Assembly (NCBI RefSeq): GCF_001540865.1
Contig: NC_033623.1
Span: 4,912,031 to 4,976,030 of the forward strand
Length of the DNA stretch: 64,000 nt
Reading direction: 5' to 3'
Source of the DNA: Ananas comosus
Lineage: Eukaryota > Streptophyta > Magnoliopsida > Poales > Bromeliaceae
How positions within the stretch are numbered: the stretch's first letter is position 1; every line of letters starts with the position of its first letter. The translations under genes were made by a program, and so were the position numbers. The notes beneath the pieces were generated by a model. The model was not told the DNA's origin, made no database searches, and saw only the letters and a program-made list of their open reading frames with translations. Below, piece by piece: positions 24,137 through 36,670 of the stretch.

Positions 24137-26662
24137 TGTCACGCCCCGAGCCCGATCCTTTTGGCCGGTTCGAGAGCGGCAACAGACGTCGAACGGACAG
24201 AGCCTCCCCTGTCCGCCCAAGGCTCAACAACAAGTATCAATAGAGTATAAAGTCTGCATAAGCGGAAGCATACACAATAGCTTGCACGAGGGTAAGCAAT
24301 AGCCAATAGTGAAAGTAAATAACTACACTTAAGAAATTTATTACAATTTTGCTTTATTTCTTTTTACATCCCATTCTTCCAAAATATAGCATTGATATTA
24401 ATGAATTCTTTTACATCATTCATGTCCTTTCATTTAACAACTATAATCATCAAAGTACAAAAGATGATATATCAAAAGAGTATGCAACTATAAAATAAAA
24501 CATCTCGGCGGTCTCTACCTAAGGCGCGATGCCCTTACCGCAGTCGTCTGCCAGATCGCTCGGTCCCGGCTCTGTGGAAATAGGGGTGTGAGAACTACAA
24601 CAAAGTTCCCAGTGGGTTCGGCAACCAACCACGCCGACTATCCCACTAAGTCTAATCAGGCATAATAGAATAGAAAAAAGAAAGTAACCAACTAACAAAT
24701 GCAACTAATATGCCTGAACAATATATGATGTGATGCTCGATATGATGCTCATGATGAATGCGGAATAATAATTTCTTTACCCAATCTTTTAGCTAATCCG
24801 TAGGTTTCGCCCTCAACAAACTCACCAACCCAAAATCCTATTTAACCGGGGAGATACCCGCTACAACCTGATAGGACCGTCCTCTGGGGAGATACCTGCT
24901 ACGACCCAGTGATGTCGACTCCGGAGCACATCGCCCGAAGGGGAGCTACACCCTCGAGCAAGGACTAAAAGGTGAGTACGATCAATCCTACATTAAGGAT
25001 TCCAAGTTCAATCCATTCCTTAACTTTAAGGAAGACTATGCTCAAATGACCCTTAACTCTAAGGTTGAAATGTCATAATGTCTCAATCATTCTTTTCTTG
25101 CATTCTTTACTAACACTAGTGTCATATACACTACTAAGTTCTTGTACTCATGCCACACTTGTTTTCTAAGTGCTATGTTCTTGTTCTCATGCCAAATGTC
25201 ACACTTGTTTTCTAAGTGTTCTAGACTTATCAATGTCACTCACTAGATCTATATCCATGTGTCACTTTTGTTCACTAACCCTTCTAGATTCTTGTCACTC
25301 GTCATGCATAAATAGGGTTATCATTCTCACATTCTTACAAGTATTTCATAGGAAATTAATTTCACAATCATGCAATAAAGCTCACAATTAACCCAACTAT
25401 GCAATATGCTCAATATATACATATATGTTCAAACATGATACTTTAGACATAAAGGGATTTTCGAGGTCCTTGGAATGCACCACCCACCTCAAGTGGTCGT
25501 GTGGGCGTAGAATATGCCGACTCCCGAACTTTACGAAAGCCGATACCGCGACCTACAACCAAAATAGTGCCTTTTTAGGCTTTTTGTACATGAACCATAC
25601 TTAAACATTTTCGTAACGTCGAACAAAGTTGTCCAACATGCCGAGAACACTCCCAATTAGGCTTCTATGAGGTCAATTCGCCCTCGAAAAATTCTATGGC
25701 AAAAGCCCAAAATTTGGTGCCCTAACCAAACCCATTACTAAACCCTAGGTTTTGATCTCTAAAACAAGCGAAAGAGAGCTTGTTTAATCTCTAGGAGCTC
25801 ACCTAAGGCCAACTAGGCCATTTCTAGGGCATCCAAGATGAACCCTAGAAGTTCACTATGAGAGGAGTCCAAGACAACCATGGATTTCATGGTTTCAAGG
25901 TCTCTAGAGGGTTTCCTCACTTGTAGAGAGATCAAAACTCAAAGATCTAAGGTCTAAACCCAAACCATAGACTCACTTTTGCATAAGGACTCACCTTTGC
26001 CCAAGCTCCACCAAAGCCTTCTAGTTGGAGAGCTTTTAGGACCACCAAAGCTACCAAAATCCACTTCTCCAAGCTCTTCTCCACCTTCTCCAAGCTCTAG
26101 GGCTTGCTTTCTAGAGAGAGAAAGAAGAGAAAATGAGAGGGAGGGAGGGAGTGTGTTTGCTGTGAAGAGGGGAGAGGGGATAGGCCATATAACATATTGC
26201 AACATTTGCAACTAAGCCCCCCGAACTCTTTCTCTGTGCACTGCCCATACTGGGCATTCTTCGCAGTGAGGGACCGGTCTCCTCGACCTGGGACCGGTCC
26301 CCGAGAGCTGCTCCCGCGGATTGCGCGGGCTCCGCGCGATGGAACCGGTCTCCCCCTGATGGAACCGGTCTCTCGGGACCGGTCTCTCCTCACAAGGACC
26401 GGTTCCCGAGAGCTGACTTAGCCGATTTCTCAGCCATCTCGTTGCCTACGCATTCGGGGACCGGTCTCTCCCACCACGGACCGGTCTCCGAGAGCACAAA
26501 ACCTACAATTTGCATATTTTGATTTCCAAAAGTTCTCGAAGATCCCCAGTAATGCATTTTGCATTATTTGACGCCTTCGGCCTCTCCGAAGTGTACCAAC
26601 CTCACACTTTGGTCAATTTGACCAATATTCGAATTTAATTACCGAGGTTTCGGTATGTTACA
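24137..26662 (-). repeat. 3' LTR of chromovirus
   Basis: It starts tgtcacgcccc and ends tatgttaca in plus reading, that is TGTAACATA to GGCGTGACA on the element strand. It holds an ACCGGT array at 26273-26485, minisatellite-like 'ggggagatacc' copies near 24845-24910, and 'aaccctag' leader pieces. The short frames in it are not genes. Confidence 0.9.
26273..26485. promoter_or_regulatory. ACCGGT palindrome array in 3' LTR
   Basis: Eight ACCGGT copies lie 177-389 bp from the LTR 5' end on the element strand, at the same relative place as in the other family C LTRs. A regulatory role is inferred. Confidence 0.45.
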
Positions 26663-26675
26663 TTCTCCACCCCTT
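26663..26675 (-). other. Polypurine tract of chromovirus
   Basis: On the minus strand it reads aaggggtggagaa directly before the 3' LTR start TGTAACATACC, the expected second-strand primer. Confidence 0.8.
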
Positions 26676-26726
26676 AAATATAGTTTCATCTGTGAAACTT
26701 ACTTAATTTAGACTTAAATTCATACC

Positions 26727-28202
26727 TCAATTCAGCTCGTTAAAGAGGTGAGGATAATGTTCCCGCATTGCGCTCTTGAGCTCCCAAGTGGCTTCCCGAT
26801 CATCGTGATTGCACCAACGGATCTTAATATACGGAATCTCACAATTTCGTAGTTTTCTTACTTCTCGATCGATGATGTATGCCGGGAATTTCTCATAGGT
26901 CATGTCCTCTTGGATCTCGGACGGTTCAATCGACAGGACATGCTCGGGGTCATGAATATACTTGCGGAGGTTCGATACATGGAACACATCATGCACTCCC
27001 GCAAGCCTCGGTGGTAATGCTATCTTGTACGCCACCGCGCCAACTCGCTTCAATATCTCAAACGATCCGAGGTACCGGGGACTTAGTTTTCCTCGGAGTC
27101 CAAACCGTCTAATTTCTCGCATCGGCGACACCTTTAGAAAGACGCGGTCGCCAACTGCAAACTCTATGTCTTTTCTCCGTTTGTCGGCATAGCTCTTTTG
27201 CCGAGATTGCACCATAGTGAGTCTTTGGCGGGCAAGGCAAATTTTCTTCTTCGCCTCCCGCACCACATCCGGGCCAAGAATAGCTCTCTCGCCCACATCG
27301 CTCCAATGGATTGGAGAGCGACATTTCTTTCCATAAAGGGCCTCGAATGGCGCCATTGCGATACTTTCTTGATAACTGTTATTGTACGCGAACTCTGCCA
27401 TCGGTAAGTGATCATGCCAACTGCCCTTGTAGTCCAATACACACGCTCGAAGCATATCCTCAAGTATTTGTATCGTTCTCTCTGATTGACCATCACTTTG
27501 AGGATTAAATGCCGTGCTAAAGTCGAGCCGTGTGCCTAAGGCCTCCTGTAGGCTGCTCCAAAAATGAGATGTGAACCTCGGGTCCCGATCTGATACAATA
27601 GACACTGGTACCCCGTGAAGTCTCACAACCTCGTCGATATACAGTTGAGCCAACTTGTCCCTCGACCAAGTAATATGAATCGGTAGGAAATGTGCCGACT
27701 TCGTCAACTGGTCTACTATCACCCAAATTGCATCGTGTCCACCTTGAGATCAAGGCAACCCGGTCACGAAGTCCATTGCGATATTTTTCCATTTCCAAAC
27801 GGGTATAGGTAAACTTTGCAACTTTCCCACCGGAAACCGCCGCTCCGCTTTTACTTGTTGGCAAGTAAGACATTGCGCAACAAACTTCCCAATGTCTTTC
27901 TTCATGCCCGGCCACCAATAATGCAATTTCAAATCTAGGTACATTTTGGTGCCGCCCGGGTGGATACTATAAGGAGATTGATGCGCCTCTTGCATAATTG
28001 CTTTGCAGACGTCCTTGTTCTTAGGCACACACCAACTATTTCTAAACCGGAGTGCGCCGTCGGTCCGAATGCCAAAATCATTGGCACTATCGCTCTCAAC
28101 TTCACCGTGCACCTTTTGGAGATACTCATCGGAAGCTTGCAGCTCTTTTATCTTCTCCAACAAGGTCGGTTGTACCACCAACGCGGCAAGTGTAGCCGGC
28201 AC
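26727..28202 (-). pseudogene. Integrase and chromodomain-like tail of chromovirus pol
   Basis: The part at 27750-28202 holds the HHCC zinc-binding segment (HQSPYSIHPG ... CLTCQQVKA) and the first core motif DFVTGLP. A TGA at 27750-27752 then breaks the frame. The same frame continues to 26727 with the integrase core: second Asp in VSDRDPRF and the Glu in QSDGQSERTIQ, completing D,D,E. The last 50 or so residues (IIDREVRKLRNCEIP, WCNHDDREATWE) resemble the chromodomain-like tail of Tekay/Del elements, which guides insertion to heterochromatin in known chromoviruses. A frameshift near 28204 separates this from the RT frame. Not functional as it stands. Confidence 0.9.
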
Positions 28203-29866
28203 TCCGGCTCCACTACTTCCAAGCCAAGCCGTTGCATCTCCTTTTGCAACAATAGTTGGGGTGTAATTGCCGAAGCCAAATTTTCTCCCGATTTTCTACT
28301 AAGTGCATCGGCCACCACATTAGCTTTCCCGGGGTGGTATAGAATAGTAACATCATAGTCCTTCAACAATTCTAACCACCGCCATTGACGCATATTTAGC
28401 TCTTTTTGGGTGAACAAATATTTAAGACTTTTGTGATCCGTGTAGATCTCACAATGTTCCCCATATAGGTAATGCCTCCATAATTTTAGCGCGAAAATAA
28501 TCGCCGCTAACTCCAGATCGTGGATCGGGTAGTTTTTCTCATACGTCTTCAATTGGCGCGAAGCATATGCTATAACTCGGCCGTTTTGCATCAAGACACA
28601 CCCGAGTCCAATGTAGGAAGCATCATTATAAACCACAAAGGTCTCCCCCGGCATAGGTAGAGCAAGCACCGGGGTCGTGGTCAATCTTTGTTTTAACTCC
28701 TCAAAGCTCCGCTTGCATTCGGGGCTCCAAACATACTTTACCCCTTTATGCGTAAGGTGCGTTAGTGGAGTAGTTATTTTAGCAAACCCCTCCACGAGCC
28801 GCCGGTAATAGCCCGCTAGCCCCAGGAAGCTGCGGATCTCCGATACGCTTGTTGGGCGAGGCCAATCTCTAATTGCCTCCACTTTCTTCGGGTCCACCGA
28901 GATACCATCGCCCGAAATTACATGACCAAGGAAAGTGACCTCCGGTAGCCAAAAGTCGCATTTCTTCAACTTGGCATATAACTTCTCTTTTCGGAGTACG
29001 TCCAACACGGTTCTCAAATGCTCCTCGTGTTCTTCCTCGGTCCGAGAATATACCAATACGTCGTCAATGAATACCACGACGCACCGGTCGAATAGCGGAC
29101 GAAAAATCCTATTCATTAAGTCCATGAACGCTGCCGGGGCGTTAGTAAGCCCAAACGGCATCACCGTAAACTCATAATGGCCATACCGCGTACGGTAAAC
29201 CGTCTTGTGCACATCCTCGGGCCGTATCTTCAACTGATGATATCCCGATTGAAGATCAATCTTCGAATATACCCTTGACCCCTTCAACTGATCGAATAAG
29301 TCATCAATCCTCGGCAACGGGTACTTATTCTTCACCGTGACCTTGTTCAACTCGCGGTAATCCACGCAGAGTCGAAGTATGCCGTCCTTCTTCTTAACGA
29401 ATAGCACCGGAGCTCCCCAGGGTGACGCGCTCGGCCTCACGAAGCCTTTGTCGAGCAGGTCTTGCAATTGTGCCTTGAGCTCCTTTAGCTCTGCCGGTGC
29501 CATTCTATACGGAGCCTTCGAAATTGGAGCCGCCCCGGGTACCAAGTCAATAACGAACTCGATCTCCCGATCCGATGGCAAACCCGGTAACTCCGACGGA
29601 AATACATCCGGAAACTCACACGCCACCCGAATACCACTAAGTTCCGGGCGCTCCTTCGGGGCTTCTACCACTGTTGCCAAATAGGCTTCACAACCGCCTT
29701 TTATCATTCTCCTCGCCCGTGCCGCCGACACGGTCGCCGCGAAGAGCGAGCTTTTAACTACCCGATACACTAGCTCTTCTCGATTAGGCTCACGAAATGT
29801 GATCACCTTACTTTCGCAATCTATCACGGCATAATACTTAGAGAGCCAGTTGGTCCCCAAGATCAC
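28148..29866 (-). pseudogene. Reverse transcriptase and RNase H of chromovirus pol
   Basis: This is the longest open frame in the window (572 codons). It begins at the protease end ([10 protein letters not shown]), then the RT core: [22 protein letters not shown] and the catalytic box FIDD. The thumb segment [11 protein letters not shown] follows, then RNase H ([22 protein letters not shown]). In the family this makes cDNA and removes RNA template. A frameshift near 28204 cuts it off from integrase, and a TAG at 29876-29878 separates it from the protease active site. Apart from those breaks the RT/RH region is well kept. Confidence 0.95.
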
Positions 29867-29875
29867 GTCGAAACC

Positions 29876-30214
29876 CTACATTCGATTCAACACCAATAGG
29901 TCGATCGGCATGACCCAATCACCTATCCACACTGGGCACGCTACACACTCTTCATGAACATGAAAAGTATGCTCGACCGAATTTACCGTCCAATAGTCAT
30001 AATGATGCACGATCTTAATGCCATGAGTCCTAGTGAATGATGCATCTATGAATGAATGCGATGCACCGGTGTCGAATAAAGCTCTAGCTCTAGTGCCTCT
30101 GATCGAGATAATACCTACCACGATGTCGTCGGGGACAGGAATCGGCTTCTCCTCCACCTGAGTGGCAAAAACATGCCCACTCGGTGCTCTCGATGCCTCT
30201 GGCTGACGCGATTA
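29876..30214 (-). pseudogene. Aspartic protease of chromovirus
   Basis: The active-site motif is visible as ALFDTGASHSFID about 30 residues into the frame starting at 30157. It would cleave the Gag-Pol polyprotein. A TAA at 30212-30214 precedes it and a TAG at 29876-29878 follows it; the coding frame on either side is the same as that of gag and RT, so both are in-frame stops. Confidence 0.85.
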
Positions 30215-31464
30215 AGACGAACGTCCAGCCGACATAGCCGATGGTAACCCCGCCTGCTGTCTCGGGGTATAAGGAACTGATGCCGAGGTCGGTGCAGATG
30301 AACCCCAGCTAGGGCACTCTCGTGACACATGCCCAGGTTGGCCACACTTAAAGCATTTCCTGTCTCGCTGCGGGCATGACGGCGGTTGATGGTTACCGCC
30401 GCAAATGACACAACGGGATGGCCTCCAACCTCTCGACTGCTGTTGGGGATACCGAGGGGGTTTCTTAGTATTTGGCCGGCCCCCAGTGCCACCCGCTGTC
30501 CGTTTCTTGCTCTTCTCCTTTGCCTCGGCTGCGGACTAGCGCTCCTCGCGTTCGTGGGCATAGCCATGCTCCGCCCACAAAGCCCGATCAAAGACCTCCG
30601 CAAAGGTCGTCAGCTTGAGGATTTGCACAGCCCTATGAATCCCCGGCCGAAGTCCTCGCAAGAACCAGTCGGCCCGGTCCCGGTCATCACGAACAACTTC
30701 CGGGACGCAATCGATAAGGTGGGAGAACTCCTGCTCGTAGTCCGCCACGGAGCGATCCCCTTGCCTCAACTTGCGAAATTTTTCTTGCAACTTCTGCTTC
30801 ACCATGTCGGGGAAGTAATTGGCGAACACCGCCCTCCGGAACTCCTCCCACAACATAGGCGGAAGATCGGGTGATCAATCCCACCTAACACGCTTCCACC
30901 ACACCTTCGTCGCGTTCTCAAGGCAATGTGTGGCGAGGTACACCTTGTCCTTCTCCAAGGTGTTAAGATCCTCAAAAAGTGTTTCCATGGAGTCGATCCA
31001 GGACTCCACCACGCAGGTTCCACCACTCCCCCTTCGAAGGTAGGTGGGTTGAACTTCTGGAACTGAATGAGAGCCGCCAACGCGCGCTCTCTCTCCGCCT
31101 CTTCCGCTGCACTATCGGGGTTTGAGGTCCCCGATCCCGCCGGCACCATCGTGACTGGCACGGCCGCCGCAGCCACACCCTCGGCCGCACTTGGCACCAC
31201 TGCAGGGGGCGCAGGGTGCATGGCCTCCACGGGCGCCGCCGCCTGCTGTCGCTCGAAGGCCTCCTGGAGCCTTCGGATTTGCTCCCCTTGGCGTTGAACG
31301 GATTCCGCCTGGCACTGAACGGATTTCGCCTGCTGCCGCACTACGCCAATAAGCACGGCCATCTGCTCCCGAAGCACCCCGTCGCCACCTGCTTCGGGTT
31401 GCACGGGAGCCGTACTTGACTTCTCGGCCATAGACCTCGTCCGCGGTCGTCCACGAGGCGGCAT
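30215..31464 (-). pseudogene. Gag of chromovirus with zinc knuckle
   Basis: It starts at 31464 (MPPRGRPRTRS). The first 150 residues are Q/A-rich with coiled-coil character, then QFQKFNPPTFEGG, the usual start of the gypsy gag core. A frameshift near 31015 follows. The next frame reads through WIDSMETLFEDLN to a TGA at 30875-30877, then MLWEEFRRAVFANYFPD up to a TAG at 30536-30538. A double cysteine region with a CCHC knuckle (CFKCGQPGHVSREC) lies at about 30310-30420. Gag packages the element RNA. Broken in at least three places. Confidence 0.9.
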
Positions 31465-31782
31465 TGCTTCCTGAAACGAAGCAGCTCACGTTAATTACTT
31501 AGACAACATACTCGACTATACCGAATCCTGCGAAAGCATATAAGTGTATTCATTTCCATCCCAAAGCGTCATGTCGTCGGCCGCCGATCACAACACAAAG
31601 AGTAGACAACAAATAACAACTTAAGTTTAGTCCCTAACCACATTAGAGACATAATTACATCAACCCAATCCATGCCTTCGCTATAACTTGTTCAACGTCA
31701 CTCACGTTTCCTAGATCCTTAAGGTTTTCCATTCCTAAGGGTCTCTAGGTCCATCCTATGCTTTCACTTTTTGGCTCTTTAC

Positions 31783-31794
31783 GCTCTGATACTA
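31783..31794 (-). other. Primer-binding site, tRNA-iMet type
   Basis: The minus strand reads tagtatcagagc, one base off TGGTATCAGAGC, the usual plant gypsy site. It lies seven bases inside the 5' LTR edge at 31802. Confidence 0.8.
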
Positions 31795-31801
31795 TCTTAT
31801 C

Positions 31802-34341
31802 TGTCACGCCCCGAGCCCAATCCTTTTGGCCGGTTCGAGAGCGGCAACAGACGCCGAACGGACAGAGCCTCCCCTGTCCGCTCAAGGCTCAACAACAAGT
31901 ATTAATAGAGTATAAAGTTTGCATAAGCGGAAGCATGCACAATGGCTTGCACGAGGGCAAGCAATAGCCAATAGTGAAAGTAAATAACTACACTTAGAAA
32001 TTTATTACAATTTTGCATCATTTCTTTTTACATCCCATTCTTCCAAAATATAACATTGATATTAAATGAATTCTTTTACATCATTCATGTCCTTTCATTT
32101 AACAACTATAATCATCAAAGTACAAAAGATGATATATCAAAAGGGTATGCAACAATAAAATAAAACATCTCGGCGGTCTCTACCTAGGGCGCGATGCCCT
32201 TACCGCGGTCGTTTGCCGGCTCGCTCGGTCCCGACTCTGTGGAAATAGGGGTGTGAGAACTACAACAAAGTTCCCAGTGGGTTCGGCAACCAACCACGCC
32301 GCCTATCCCACTAGGTCTAATCAGGCATAATAGAATAGAAGAAAGAAAGTAACGAACTAACAAATGCAACTAATATGCCTGAACAATATAAGATGTGATA
32401 CTCGATATAATGCTCATGATGAATGCGGGATAATAATTTCTTTACCCAATCTCTTGGCTAACCCGTAGGTTTCGCCCTCAACAAACTCACCAACCTAAAA
32501 TTCTATTTAACCGGGGAGATACCCGCTACAACCCGATAGGACCGTCCTCTGGGGAGATACCTGCTACGACCCAGTAATGTCGACTCCGGAGCACATCGCC
32601 CGAGGGGGAGCTACACCCTCGAGCAAGGACTAAAAGGTGAGTACGATCAATCCTACATTGAGGATTCCAAGTTCAATTCATTCCTTAACTTTAAGGAAGA
32701 CTATGCTCAAATAACCCTTAACTCTAAGGTTGAAATGTCATAATGTCTCAATCATTCTTTTCTTGCATTTTTTACTATCACTAGTGTCATATACACTACT
32801 AAGTCCTTGTACTCATGCCACACTTGTTTTCTAAGTGCTATGTTCTTGTTCTCATGCCAAATGCCACACTTGTTTTCTAAGTGTTCTAGACTTATCAATG
32901 TCACTCACTAGATCTATCTCCATGTGTCACTTTTGATCACTAACCCTTCTAGGTTCTTGTCACTTGTCATGCATAAATAGGGTTATCATTCTCACATTCT
33001 TATAAGTATTTCATACGAAATTAATTTCACAATCATGCAATAAAGCTCATAGTTAACCCTACTATGCAATATGTTCAATATATACATATATGTTCAAATA
33101 TGACACTTTAGACATAAAGGAATTTTCGAGGTCCTTGGAATGCACCACCCACCTCAAGTAGTCGTGTGGGCGTAGAATATGATGACTCCCGAACTTTACG
33201 AAAGCCGATACCGCGACCTACAACCAAAATAGTGCCTCTTTAGGCCTTTTGTACAGGAACCATACTTAAACATTTTCGTAAAGTCGAACGGAGTTGTCCA
33301 ACGTGCCGAGGACACCCCCAATTAGGCTTCTACGAGGTCAATTCGTCCCCAAAAAATCCTAGGGCAAAAGCCCCAAATTTGATGCCCTAACAAAACCCAC
33401 TGCTAAACCCTAGATTTTGATCTCTAAAACAAGCAAAAGAGAGCTTGTTTAATCTTTAGGAACTCACTTAAGGCCAACTAGGCCATTTCTAGGGCATCCA
33501 AGATGAACCCTAGAAGTTCACTATGAGAGGAGTCCAAGACAACCATGGATTTCTTGGTTTCAAGGTCTCTAGAGGGTTTCCTCACTTGTAGAGAGATCAA
33601 AACTCAAAGATCTAAGGTCTAAACCTAAACCCTAGACTCACTTTTGCATAAGGACTCACCTTTGCCCAAGCTCCACCAAAGCCTTCTAGTTGGAGAGCTT
33701 TTAGGACCACCAAAGCCACCAAAATCCACTTCTCCAAGCTCTTCTCCACCTTCTCCAAGATCTAGGGCTTGCTTTCTAGAGAGAGAAAGGAGAGAAAATG
33801 AGAGGGAGGGAGGGAGTGTGTTTGCTGTGAAGAAGGGAGAGAGGATGGGCCATATAACATGTTGCAACATTTGCAACTAAGCCCCCCAAACTCTTTCTCT
33901 GTGCACTGCCCAGACTGGGCATTTTTTGCAGTGAGGGACCGGTCTCCCCGACCTGGGACCGGTCCCCGAGAGCTCCTCCCGCAGACTGCACGTGCTACGC
34001 ACAATGCAACCGGTCTCCCCCTGATGGAACCGGTCTCTGGGGACCGGTCTCTCCCCGCAAGGACCGGTTCCCGAGAGAGAGCTGATTTTCCAGGACTTAG
34101 CCGATTTCTCAGCCATCTCGCTAGCTATGCGTTCGGGGACCGGTCTCTCCCACCACGGACCGGTCTCCGAGAGCACAAAACCTACAATTTGCATATTTTG
34201 ATTTCCAAAAGTTCTCGAAGATCCCCAGTAATGCATTTTGCATTATTTGACGCCTTCGGCCTCTCCGAAGTGTACCAATCTCGCACTTTGGTCAATTTGA
34301 CCAAGGTTTGAATTTAATTATCGAGGTTTCGGTATGTTACA
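31802..34341 (-). repeat. 5' LTR of chromovirus
   Basis: It is homologous along its length to 24137-26662, with scattered substitutions (for example gacgtcg against gacgccg in the first 60 bp). It would hold the element promoter. It contains an ACCGGT array at 33938-34164. Confidence 0.9.
33938..34164. promoter_or_regulatory. ACCGGT palindrome array in 5' LTR
   Basis: Eight ACCGGT copies lie about 177-403 bp from the LTR 5' end on the element strand. Copy number and spacing match the array in the 3' LTR. The function is inferred only. Confidence 0.45.
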
Positions 34342-35639
34342 TACTTACTCATGCCAATGTCTTTATCATTCAAGGGTAAACAGTATACCTCATGCATTCT
34401 TGACTAGCGTATATCATATGTGTCACGCCCTGGGACCTGGCGTAGGCCCGCCCGGTGCGTGCCCAAACCCGCCATATGCCTGCACATATAAGGCGTCTAC
34501 AACAAAAGCGATAAATAAACTTGATACAAACATCTAGAGATATCAGAGCGAGTATATAACTAGGTTCTATCAACAAGTAGAATCAAAAGAGACTAAACCA
34601 CTAAAGTAAAAAGTAAGGTAATACAACCCAAGTCTTATGATACATATAATGGGTGGTCTCTACAAAATGGTACAAGTCTCTCAACCTCTTCAAAAAGAAA
34701 CAAAAGAGAGGTAGACCACCTATCGACAAATCCCTCGCTAGCTAGCCAGAGGCGATTCCTTTTCCACTACCCCGAGCCTCTCCCGGAGTGGAAGGCTCTG
34801 TAAGAAAACATAAAACAGGGGGCGTGAGAACTATAATTTATAGTTCCCAGTGGCCAATTACTGACCTTAGCAAAATGCACCACTAGGCCCAAAACAATAG
34901 CAGATATGGATAATAAAATGTAACTGGGAAAAAGAAAGCATATAATAAAATGCTATACTACTATGCCACAAGTACACGTGATGTCAACATGGAGTACATC
35001 TACTCTATCATGATCCAATATGCCAAAACATGTCTAGTATGCTCTATCACGGCATCCAAGTATGCTAAAATGCAATAAGCAATACTATCAAGTATACTAC
35101 ATGTCCAAGTGTCCAATACACATCTAGTATGCACTATCATGGCAATCAAGTATACTATATGTCCCAATGTCCACTGAATCCAACTACGATATACTATCAA
35201 GTAGTGATTATTACATATATGATTCCGTGTCGATTTTCATTTTCAATTAAGGACCTACACAAGGTAGTGCGGCTTGTGCCACCTAAGTGCCAGTGATAGC
35301 TCTAGCATTCCCCCTCGAGGAATGAGTCTAACCCTCTAGCCCCCGTAGGCTTCTCAATATCGCACGAGCGATTATAAGTCGCGTAGGCTAACTCCGGAGT
35401 GCCGGCTTGTAGGGAGCGACCCTCACAAGCATGTGTGAATGAGCACAAATGGCAAGCAAGCATAGTCATTGTCACAACGATCTGGTCATTATGGCTCAAC
35501 CATGGAAATGATCGCTAGCAACCCATAGGTCTAGTCCAATGTCCCAAGTGAAGGTTTAACCATTCATTATGTCCAATGATCCTTTATGGCATTATATCTC
35601 ACTATGCCCAAATCTTGTTCCAACGCTAATGCCACTTCA

Positions 35640-35885
35640 TGACATTAGGTTTACGAAGTCCACACATATTCCAACCCTAATGCCCCTTTATGACATTAGC
35701 TTACTACACCAATTCCAAGCCGAATGTCGCTTTATGATATTAGCTTACTATACCAATTCCAAGCCCAATGTCTCTTTATGACATTAGCTTACTATACCAA
35801 TTCCAAGCCCAATGTCGCTTTATGACATTAGCTTACTATACCAATTCCAAGCCCAATGTCGCTTTATGACATTAGCTTACTAATT
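35640..35885. repeat. 45-bp minisatellite in family A LTR
   Basis: Four to five near-perfect units of about 45 bp read 'gacattagcttactatacc' plus 'aattccaagcccaatgtcgc'. Copies at the right are almost identical, so expansion is recent. Confidence 0.85.
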
Positions 35886-36151
35886 CACATGATATTCAAG
35901 TCCCAAGCCACTTCATTGCCTAATGTATTCTTATATGTCCAAGGGCACATTACATTGTCATTTTCACTATGTGAAACATGATTCTAAGTCCCGAACGCAA
36001 ATGCTAAACTCATGCATAAGTCTCACATGCAAGCTCTCTACTATATAGAGGTCCAAAAATGCATTGTACACAACATAAGCATTTTAAGCATTAGAAAATT
36101 CATAAATAATGCATCTAGTATGAAAATGCACGATTTTTCATTTTACGATAC

Positions 36152-36670
36152 CACTACAACAGAATTAGGTTATAGGGACATATGTTTGGGACACTTTTGA
36201 GTAAGTGTCTCATTTATCCTAAAATTTAAAAAAATATCTACTAATGCCTAAATATAAAGCCCAATCCAACCAAAAATAAAAGATTACTTTACTCAACCCA
36301 CCACACCCAGTCCATTTGGCCCGATTACAAACAGAAAAGAAAAAAAAAAAGAAAAATCAATTATCATCTTTTCTTCTCTCTTCACTCAATCCACTGAAAT
36401 TCTAGACGAAGAGCCTTTCCTGTCGTCCTCCTCCGCCACCGCAGCCAACGAGATAGAGTTTCGGGGGTTGCTAAATGCTTAAATAAGTGTTGGTAAATTA
36501 GCAGCACTCTTTTAGGTTATAGCGACACTCTTTAATTGTCACTATATACCTAGTGACCCCACATATAGTAACACTTTTTAAAAGTGTCGGTAATTTTAGC
36601 TAGCAGCACTTTTTTGACATGTACCTATATATATTTAAAAGTGTTGCTATGGACCGTTTTTGTTGTAGTG
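36152..36670. mobile_element. CACTA-type MITE with TSD tac
   Basis: The terminal inverted repeats are CACTACAACAGAA and the matching ...TTTTTGTTGTAGTG. A 3-bp duplication (tac at 36149-36151 and 36671-36673) fits the CACTA superfamily. It is 519 bp long with no transposase frame, so it is non-autonomous. The insertion splits family A sequence that is continuous at about 6755-6780. Confidence 0.85.

Larger units (their letters stand above)
24137..34341 (-). mobile_element. Ty3/gypsy chromovirus (Tekay/Del-like), nearly complete but dead
   Basis: This 10.2-kb element runs leftward. Parts in order of transcription are 5' LTR (31802-34341), PBS (31783-31794), gag (from 31464), protease, reverse transcriptase, RNase H, integrase with a C-terminal chromodomain-like segment (to 26727), PPT (26663-26675) and 3' LTR (24137-26662). 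LTRs are 2540 and 2526 bp and differ by a few percent by eye. Flanks are tgctt and tactt, a 5-bp duplication with one change. Frames carry at least five stops and two frameshifts, so it cannot make its own proteins. It sits inside the C' solo LTR and is younger than that. Clade assignment is from the tail sequence and is tentative. Confidence 0.9.
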
